Below are positions 55,823 through 64,000 of a stretch of 64,000 bases of DNA, piece after piece. Origin of the DNA: Beverwykella pulmonaria (taxonomy: Eukaryota; Ascomycota; Dothideomycetes; Pleosporales; Melanommataceae); the NCBI GenBank assembly GCA_001599595.1, contig BCHH01000011.1:1137894-1201893 (forward strand), written 5' to 3'. The position numbers were made by a program, and so were the translations under genes. A model generated the notes under the pieces. The model saw nothing but the letters and a program-made list of their open reading frames with translations. It did no database searches and was not told the DNA's origin. The stretch's first letter is position 1, and each line of letters starts with the position of its first letter.

Positions 55823-58487
55823 CTAATGACTACCATTCTTCCTGAAGTTGAGCAGTTGTGCAAGGCTTGTCAAGCTGCACCCAGTCTTCAAGAAGTCGTG
55901 GCTTATCAATTCCGTAGCACTGGCTCTTGACTTGACATCGACGCATAAGCAGACGGATAAGAAAGCCTTGAGCTCCTTGGAAAGCTGATCTGGTTTCTTG
56001 AGACGAGGGGTACCATTGGTGGCGATCAGATAAAGAGCTTTCAACGGTTCCTCGTTCAGGTAGGGTGGCTCGGACTCGATCATCTCGATAGCCATGATAC
56101 CAAGAGACCAGATGTCGACCTTGTTGCCATATTCCTTTTGCTTGACGACTTCTGGGGCCATCCAGTAGGGGGTTCCGACCATGGTCGCACGCTTGCTACG
56201 CTGCTCAGTAAGTTTAGCACAGAAGCCGAAATCGGCTGCAATGGTTGTTAGCTTGATATGCAAAGAGTTGTAGAGAAAACGTACTGATTTTGACATTGCC
56301 GCGGCCATCAAGTAAAACATTGTCACTCTTGATGTCTCGGTGAATAATGTTTTGGTTGTGGAGATGTTCAAGACCCTTGCAAGTCTGTAGCCAAGTTAGC
56401 CTAATCAAGTTGGTTATGCACGGCGTACGTACCTCAAAGCAGATGGTGGCAATCTGATCTTCGCTGATGGAAGAGTTATTGTCAATGACATCTGTCAAAG
56501 CTCCACCTTCCATGAACTCCATTACCACCCAAAGCTCAGATTGCTCCTCTTGCAAGAAAGCATCGAGAAAATTGACGATATTCGGGTGCTTGCTGTCCTT
56601 CATGACGATGATTTCGTTCACAATCAGCTCCTTCCTTGGTTGATTGCGGAGGTCCATCTGCTTGATCGCAACTTGTGCACGAGGGCCATTCTCGTTGAGA
56701 ATCCTCCGTGCCGTTGGTGACGTGGCACTTTCGCGAATTCGAGCAACATAGACGGACCCAGATGCACCCTGACCAATCTTCTTCTGCTTGTTGTATGAGT
56801 CTAACGGTCTCTCCTTCGAAACGACTTCTCGAAGCTTAGCCATAACCTCGCCCTCAGACATGCTCGACATGCGAACATCCTTGCGAGGCGTCTCTTCCTT
56901 CTTGGCCGTGAGCGCCGCCTCGGCTTTCTTCACGCCCTCGTTTACTGGAGCTCCGGTTACCTGCTTAGTAGCTACATTCAATGGTTTCGGTGCGGCGGAT
57001 CCAGGATACTGCTTCTGTTGGGGTGCTTGACCTTGTGCAGGGCGAGCTTGAGGAACTTGAGTGTTAGAAGTTTGATATCTAGAGTTTGGTTGCACGGGTG
57101 GACGCTGTGCTTGGGACGCAGTTGGGAGCTTGGATTGCGGGGATGTGCCATACGCACCTCCATTCTGTGGCTTTGGTGCCGGTGGGGCAGGTCGCTGAGC
57201 TGCCATCTGTCGCAAAGGCGGTTGCTGTTGTTGATTCCTGGTAGCACCAGGAGTGGACGGAGCAGGGCGGCTTGGGTTGTAACGGGCCTGCTGGCCCGTA
57301 GGGCTGGAATCTCGCGCATCGTAGCCACCACCGCCAATCTCCTGCTGTGCCATTGGTACTTTAGACTTGGGCAAGGAAGCATTATATGCAGCCAAGTCCT
57401 CGCGTTCCCGTCGCTCAAACTCCTGCCGCTGTCGATCTCGCTCACGCTCACGCTGTATCCGAGCTTCTTCATCCTGCCGCCGTCGCTCCTGCTCAATGCG
57501 AGGATCCTGCTGATAAGCATTCTGTGGGGCTGCATATCCAGTCTGAGGCGGGGTGTTTTGTCGGGAGTAGCTCTGTTGGCGTGCATATCCATTGGGAGGC
57601 CCTGGTCGTGGTGGGGCGATTGAACTACCGCCGCCAGCGTATCCTAGCTGTTTCTCCACGCCGGCGTTGGCCGGAGGTGTTGGGGTAAGACTGGAATACT
57701 GCTGAGGATCTTCGGAACGCTTGACGAGCTTCTCAGTGTAGAATTCCAAGACTTCCAGAACCGCTTTGGGGTTCTTCGCGTAGTCATCTTTGGTAAGTGC
57801 GGAGGCGGTAAGTAATTTCTCCCACTCCACAGGCAAGCCAACGAAAGCACCGCTAGTAGGATCGAAGCCTACGTGCACTCTGTGCGTGAAGTTGGTGGGG
57901 TTGCTGACGCCGCCCATGCTTGGACATCGCTGATAGATGCTGTCTATCCATGAGTACACCTCATCGTCGGTGTCGACCTTGCATGTAATTATTTTCGTAG
58001 GACCGTCACGCGGAGGTGATGAGCCCTTTGACGCGTTCAAAGCCCTGGTGATCTCAAAAGACAAAGGTTGCGTGTCCGACCTTTCAACGCCGAGCACGTC
58101 GCGGAGCTGTATCGTGTTCGCCACCTTGGAAGAATTGGGGCTCTTGTAGAAGGCCAGCTCGAATTCTCGCAGGACGAGCCATCGATCTGCCCACACGAAG
58201 GATTTGAAGAGGCCTTCGTCCTTGACTTTGACGCTGCCCTCTTTGACGACGGATGTGGACGATAGGCTCTTTTCTGATTGCGTTCGGACGAGCGAAGTCT
58301 GGGAATTATTGTTGCTGTAACTATTACTGCTGTAGCCGCTGCTATTGTATGCTGGGGACTGCATGCTCAGGCCAGCCATATTTCCAGGCAGGTTGCTGCT
58401 TGTGTTGGGGGTGAGAGCGAGGCGAGGACGGTCGGTGGGAGGACGCGGGGCGGGCCCGGGGTTCATGAATTGGTCGCGCGAATACAT
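55823..58487 (-). CDS. cla4: p21-activated protein kinase CLA4 (PH-CRIB-kinase)
   Basis: PAK-family Ser/Thr kinase that acts downstream of Cdc42/Rac in polarity, septum formation and, in pathogens, host invasion. 855 aa from exons 58487-56433, 56384-56285 and 56235-55823 (48- and 49-bp introns inside the kinase domain). PH domain at about 83-190 ([19 protein letters not shown]), CRIB/PBD at about 195-235 ([16 protein letters not shown]), a Gln/Pro-rich linker with a highly charged helical stretch, and the kinase from about 565 with [27 protein letters not shown] (about 700), TDFGFCAKL and the PAK activation loop [15 protein letters not shown]. The PH-before-CRIB order separates CLA4 from STE20. 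The start is the ATG before SRDQFMNPG; an intron in the 5' leader is possible. Confidence 0.95.
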
Positions 58488-60057
58488 TCTGGAGCGGGAG
58501 TGGTTAGTTGTGAAACGGAAGAGGCGCGCTGGGCTGAGGCGGGAGAAAATCAATCAAACTGGTGCGGTTTACATCCCCGGTCGGAAGATGACTCGCTGCA
58601 TAGGGGGCAGGGCGTCGGTCAGAGGAGCTAAAATCCCGGAATACTCACATGGAGGTACGATCACGCAGACAGTGGTGATTAGGGGTAGTGGACGATCAGA
58701 TCGAGACGTTTGGAGAGTCTTTTGTCTCTGGGGGTGCCTGACGCAGCTGTAATGCGGCGAATGCGGGGGGGGGATGAGGCTGGTGCTCAGGGTTGGAGGT
58801 GCGACAGGAGGCGCTTCCCAGCAGCGATACGGGAGCAAACGCTAGGGCAGAGGCAGGTCGTGTTGTATCGGCGGTGCACGGTGTTGAGATGGAGGCAGTC
58901 GTAGTGAGGAGAGGTGCGAGGTGGGCGGTTGGGCCGCTGAGGGTTGCAGTCGGTGAAAGCGAGAGGGCCACGGCCAATCGATGTCGCACCGGGACGAAGA
59001 GTGCTAGCCAGTCCCCGTCATGGAGAAAAGAGAGAGACAAAGTGCGTGGAGCGGCGGGAAGGGAGGCGGGTCGTGGCAAAGTGAAGAGTTGTTCGGGCGT
59101 GGTGTGCAGTCGGTCGAGGTCGAGTCCAGCACGAACCCTACCGCCGGTGTAAAAGCAGTGGGCGGGCCCTGGAGATGGACCGGGCACGTGACGCTGACGG
59201 CGACCTCAAAGAAATCTGACTGCAGCCAATGGCACTCGTACCACCCTCCTTCGTGCAGCGTAAGCTCGTTGACACCCTTTTCTGCAAAAGCTCGCTCTGC
59301 CAGTTCTTGCATCGACGCCGCCCGCGCAAGCAGAGACCACGACAGGCGTTTCATGAACAAGCAGGCGCGACACCGCAGCAACTCGACCATGATGGAGCGC
59401 CTCCACGGCTGGGCGGTTGACGCGAAAGCTTGAGTGCTGGGGCCAACCCGGCACTGAGCTGAGCGGCTAGAGAAGATGGATGTTTCAGACAGCCACTTGA
59501 ATCACAAAGTTGCCGCATGAAACACTTCCAAGTTGCACCAAATCCTCGCAGTCGCGCTCCAGATTTGCAGCTACCACACTCCGGCCTGGCATCGAAGGGT
59601 AATCAAACAATTTCTCGAATGGAGGGAATGCAACTGGCTTCGATAGAACGGCAGCAGCGACGCATGGGCATGGAATGTACGATGGAGCGAGCCTTCCACC
59701 GTATGAGCAATTCTACTGAGTGGATTTGAGGATTGAGGCAGCTCTGCAAAGTACTATTGTAGTTACCAGAGGGCTTCTCTGTTGTAATGTAGAAAGGTGG
59801 AATATTCTAGACTCAATGCTAGTTCCTCCCTACCGTAAGGTCGACGTGTCTACTATCAATTTCCCGCGCGCCGAGATTTTGTTATGTGTTTGGCATCGAT
59901 CTAAAATAGGCATGCATATGTACAGTCGTTGCAAAGACGTCACAGGTCCCTTGTTTCGAGAATCTGTTTCGACGCCCGTCTCCTGCGTGGTAGGGCTAAG
60001 ATCCGTCTCGGTACGACGTTGTGATTGAGGGTAAAACGCATCCAAGGAAACATCCGA
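58488..60057. other. 5' region of CLA4 and gene-free stretch
   Basis: About 1.6 kb. Frames on both strands (for example 59390-59004 minus and 59020-59433 plus) are GC-rich and overlap without family features. A long leader for CLA4 is likely. A run of nine G lies near 58766. Confidence 0.45.
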
Positions 60058-61889
60058 CTACCTACCAACTCCCCACGCTCCAAGCACATCTTTCCCACCC
60101 CCCTCCTGCTCTTGCTCCTTTCTCTTCTCCAACGTTCTCACCCGCCGAACGGAGAAGCCAACGCCCAGAGGTCCAATAATCGTACATAGAACGATAGCCC
60201 AAGTGACGACGAGGAAGATATCCGATTCTGAACCCCCGTCAGAATTAGAGGCGAAGACGCCGCTAGACTCAGCTACCGCGGAGACGAGGAAGCCGATTTC
60301 CCCGCGGGCAGTCATGGCGAGGGCGAGTATGAGAGGAGGATGGAGAGAGAATGGATTAGGAGGCGAGGGAACCTGGTTTGAAGACAAGGATAAGTCGTTC
60401 GCAGGAACTGCAGGTGACTGCACATTTGCCCCTTCTTCAGATCGAACGTGAGTGGATGTCCTGTCGTTCGTCGAGTTTTTTCCCCAGAGGTGAGGAACGG
60501 AAGGGAGTTTCAACTTTGATATGGCTCCTCGCACAGCATCCTTTAGAGGGGTCAGTGGGAACCGGACAAGCCACAGACCGCAGACTAGCTTCCCAAAGGT
60601 CATAAGTACAGCATATACAAGGCCGCGCCAAAAAATGTCCCCGCTAAACATGCGGCTTATTGGAACGGAGAAGCCGATAGAAGCAAAGAAGAAAGGCTGC
60701 AGAATTCTTGCGACCGGCTGTTGATAGTATCGTTCGTAGACGGCCCTGCCAGAAGTCTCATCCTCTTGACTCGAGATGCTGGATTCAGAAGTTGATTGTG
60801 GTATTACAACTCCAGCGGTTGTGTCAAGCTCTTGTGCTGGATGAATGCTATCCCCGAAACGTATTAAGGTAGTTTGCTCGGACGGCCCATTTGCACCCGG
60901 TGTAGACTTGGGTTGGCTTGCCTTCTCATCGACCGGGTTTGGCTGCTCAGTAAGTATATAGTTGACTGGGCGTGGTATTTCGCTGTCCCACCAGCTGACT
61001 GTTGCTCCTGATATGTATGCAGCAAATAGATTGGATGTTCCGGCGTAGGAAGCAGCAGCAACCAAAGTTATCAAAAGTGCGGTATGCATCGCGAATGCAG
61101 TGTGTGGAAGGACAGATGCTCTACTGATCCGAGCAGTAGGATGAAGTTTGCGATAGTGATTGAGCGATAGGGTTACAGGCTTGAGGAGAAAACAGCATGC
61201 TAGCGGTACCAAAATGGCAAACGCAAAAGATACAAGAATAGGCCGAACCACAGTGACAGCGCTGAAGTTGCCGCCAAGATTAGAGACGACTTGGACCATG
61301 ATAAGGCCAACAACATCGTCTATCATTGCTGCACTCGTTAGGACGATACCCAATCTAGACGATGACAGTCCACTGGACGCAAGGACTGTGAATGTGGTTC
61401 CCAGGCTGGTCGAACATAGAGCTGCCCCAGCGGCAAAGGCTTGTAGAGGAGTGGCTCCGACTAGCTCCAGGAGAGAAAATGAAAGGGAAATGGGAACGAG
61501 AATGCCGGTTAGGGCAACAGCGGAGGAGAGGGAAAGATTGGCTTTGAGAGATTTGAATGAGGTGGACAGACCGCCTGTCGACGGTCAGAAGAAGTGAGGG
61601 GTGAGGGGCGAGAGAGAGATGATGGACCTTCAAAGACAAGTAGAATCAACCCCAGATATCCCAATTGCACAACGGCTCCCTCCATCTGTGTGGACAGCCA
61701 TTTTGCGCCGGGAGTCCCCCATGCAATGCCTAGGAGCACCTGGCCAAGGAGCCCGCAGTAGACGATGCGGTCCAGCGCCGCGTTGGCGATGTTGAGGAGC
61801 AGCAAGAAGGAGGTTTGTACCAGGATGGCGACCACAGCCGGTTCGTGGTATGGGAGCGATGGGAGCGTTTCAGAAGCCATGGCAGCCAT
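60058..61889 (-). CDS. Monovalent cation/proton antiporter, CPA2 type
   Basis: Na+(K+)/H+ exchanger domain protein, 592 aa from exons 61889-61628 and 61574-60058. The 53-bp intron joins LLVFEG to GLSTSFKSLKANLS; its donor GTCCAT departs from the usual GTRAGT. About twelve hydrophobic segments; the ion-binding region has GTTFTVLASSGL and AAMIDDVVGLIMVQV, with the Asp pair of exchangers. Later come LFAAYISGATVSWW, RILQPFFFASIGFSVP and LALAMTARGEIGFLVSAVAESS, all typical of the CPA2/KefB-like fold. Two polar loops with low complexity interrupt the membrane part (about residues 275-345 and 420-470). Two ATGs (61889 and 61880) could start the protein. Its location, vacuole or endosome, is a guess from family. 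Confidence 0.9.
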
Positions 61890-62339
61890 AGATCATGCTG
61901 GCAGGCAGGCACAACGGGGATGTTGCGGCGCGAGGCGGGAGTTATGCCGTTGCCATTATTTTGGGCTGCGACGGCTCATGCGCACGCACGAGGGGCCTGA
62001 ATGGCCGCCGTCGAGCTCGAGGCTGGAGGAGTTGACTTATGCGCGCGTCGTCTCTCCTTTTCGCAAGCAGCAATCCTCCACCTCCCGCGTGTGGTGTCAT
62101 CTCTCCGGATATATTGGCAGGCGAGGTTTGATGGGCGAGCGAAGTTTGGACCAGTGACAGCTTGACAACGGCCGCACCCCCCCGCTACGCAGCCGAGATC
62201 CAGCCCGACGTTGTTTTGGCAGCAAAAACAGGTACCACGACAAGCACGCACGCATCCAACACTGCATCTCCTACCGCCCTCGCGATTCCTACTCGCATAC
62301 CGCGCCCTCACAGCCTTGCCCGGATGCACACAGCCCGCT
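61890..62339. promoter_or_regulatory. Divergent promoter region between antiporter and alpha-actinin
   Basis: 450 bp between two genes read outward. GC-rich, with a run of C near 62176-62182; no TATA box seen, as usual for housekeeping genes. Confidence 0.4.
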
Positions 62340-64000
62340 ATGGCGCCGCTCGAGCAGCAATGGGTTAAGGTCCAGCAGAAGACCTTCACCAAGTGGTGCG
62401 CATCCCCCGCCGCGCATCGTCGCTGTACAACAATGCTAACCGGGGCGCTGCAGGCTCAACAGCAAGCTCAAGGTCCGCGAGGTCGAGGTCCACGACCTGA
62501 TTACCGACCTCTCAGACGGCGTGCGTATCCTCCTACGCAGTCCCTTTGCAGACCGCTCCTTTGCCATTGTCCTGGCATTGCTAACGCTCCCCCCAGATCG
62601 CCCTCGTACATCTCCTCGAAATCCTCGGGAACGAGTCCCTCGGCCGCTATGCCTCTCGCCCCAAACTACGCGTGCAGAAGTTTGAAAATGTCAACAAGTC
62701 GCTCGACTTCATCAAGAGGCGGGGCATACAGATGACCAACATCGGCGCCGAGGATGTCGTGGACGGCAACAGCAAGATCATCCTGGGCCTGATATGGACG
62801 CTGATTCTGCGATTTACCATCAGTGACATCAACGAAGAGGGGCTGAGCGCGAAAGAGGGGCTGCTGTTGTGGTGCCAGCGGAAAACGGCCTGCTACGATG
62901 AGATAGAAGTGCGCGATTTCTCCACAAGCTGGAACGACGGGCTGGCATTGTGAGTAGCATGGGTCCTCGCTGGAAGGGAAGAGGCTAACCTTGGGACTAG
63001 CTGTGCGCTCCTCGACATCCACCGCCCCGACCTCATCGACTACGACAGCCTGGACAAGAGCGACCACCGCGGAAACATGCAGCTCGCCTTCGACATCGCC
63101 AGCAAGGAGATCGGCATCCCCGACCTCCTCGACGTGGAAGATGTGTGCGATGTCGCCAAGCCCGACGAGCGGTCCCTGATGACGTACATTGCCTACTGGT
63201 TCCACGCCTTTTCGCAGATGGAGCGCGTCGAGAACGCCGGCCGGCGAGTGGAGAAGTTTGTGCAGAACATGCAGGGGGCGTGGGAAATGCAGAACAATTT
63301 CGAGAAACGCATGCGCGAGCTCCTGCGGCAGATCGCCGAACAGCAGAAGCTGTGGGAGGAGTCCACCTTCGACGGGACCTATGTGGATGCCAAAAACCAG
63401 TCCTCAGAGTTCACGGCCTACAAGCGGAAGAACAAGCGGGCATGGGTGGCAGAGAAATCGGATCTCGTAGGTCTGTTAGGCAATGTCAAGACAAAACTGT
63501 CTACGTACCGACTGCGGCCGTACGATCCGCCAGCGGAGCTCAGCCTAGAGGCACTAGACGTAGCATGGGCAGGCCTTATGAAGGCCGAACGAGACCGCTC
63601 CCAAGTCATTAATGAAACCATTCGGGACATCAAAAATGCGCTCCGAAAGTCCTTCGCCGATAAAGCCAACGACTTTGCGCTGGCCCTAAACACCCTCTCC
63701 ACATCCATATCCGGCCTCGAAGGCGACGTCGAGGACCAACTCGAGCACACCAAGCAGCTGAGCAAATCACTCGCCCCACTCGACGCGTACCTGAACATTA
63801 TCGCGACAATAGACGACCAATGCGAGGAAGCAAACATCGAGGAGAACGACTTCACAACATACACCTACGACGAACTCGAGTACGAACTCGGGCTCGTGCG
63901 CTCGTCCGTCTCCAAGAAGCTCTCCTTCCTCGAGAACCAGATGGTGGCTCGCAACATGACCAACTTGACGCCCATCCAGCTGGAAGAATTTGAGTCGGTT
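62340..64000 (+). CDS. ain1: Alpha-actinin, cut by the window edge
   Basis: Actin-bundling protein of the cytokinetic ring and septation sites. Exons 62340-62395, 62454-62520, 62597-62949 and 63001 to beyond 64000 give at least 500 aa. The first calponin-homology domain covers about residues 10-110 (QQKTFTKWLNSKL, IALVHLLEILGNESLG, RYASRPKLRVQKFENVNKSL). The second runs from about 120 to 235 (EGLLLWCQRKT, VRDFSTSWNDGLAFCALLDI, VCDVAKPDERSLMTYIAYWF). The tandem pair is then followed by helical spectrin-like repeats. The EF-hand C-terminus expected for the family would lie outside the window. Frame is kept at every junction. Confidence 0.95.

Noticed and set aside
56978..57623. Long antisense frames (about 200 codons each) over the linker of CLA4
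   Set aside because: They are shadows of the Gln/Pro/Arg-rich coding sequence and lack any domain.
59004..59433. Overlapping frames on both strands upstream of CLA4
   Set aside because: GC-rich mirror frames without domain; probably promoter and leader sequence.

Overview
This is a window of a filamentous ascomycete genome (Pezizomycotina; the overall character fits Dothideomycetes, but I cannot fix the genus from sequence alone). The evidence is short 45-65 bp GT-AG introns with internal branch points, single-gene transcription units on both strands, long AT-rich gene-free stretches with decayed transposons, and fungal-specific genes (a CLA4-type PAK kinase, GH45 endoglucanase, M43 metalloprotease, But2-type secreted protein, FHA-kinase). 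I found no rRNA, tRNA, CRISPR array or origin. All gene models below were spliced by hand from reading frame, splice-site and family logic.

Layout. Left arm (1-14.8 kb): a frameshifted partial gene at the edge, a short-chain dehydrogenase, a divergent pair of double-psi beta-barrel proteins (secreted GH45 and a membrane-anchored expansin-like protein whose start codon appears to be split by an intron), a PAP2 lipid phosphatase, a CPA1 Na+/H+ antiporter, a But2-type secreted protein and a serine-rich tandem RING protein. Middle accessory region (14.8-34.2 kb): AT-rich and gene-poor, with transposon relics, three solo LTRs that each carry a perfect 5-bp target duplication, a repeated leader-like element at two loci, a metalloprotease, an arsenite methyltransferase with a GC-AG intron, an FHA-kinase whose stop codon lies in a tandem repeat, and a member of a fungal family of unknown function between two of the solo LTRs.

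The most notable block is 34.2-52.5 kb: six tightly packed genes holding a 1153-aa protein of no known fold, a four-helix claudin-like membrane protein, a 1667-aa DUF6603 protein, a 1358-aa partner transcribed divergently from it, and two paralogous KY/transglutaminase-like proteins with intact Cys-His-Asp triads. The three largest proteins resemble proteins I associate with bacterial clusters. I propose the block as a candidate undescribed multi-protein system, possibly of bacterial ancestry; its function is unknown. A decayed pogo transposase marks its right border.

Right arm (54-64 kb): conserved housekeeping genes, namely the PAK kinase CLA4, a CPA2-type cation/proton antiporter and, running off the right edge, alpha-actinin. 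CLA4 and alpha-actinin both act on actin and polarity; nothing else in the sequence links them.
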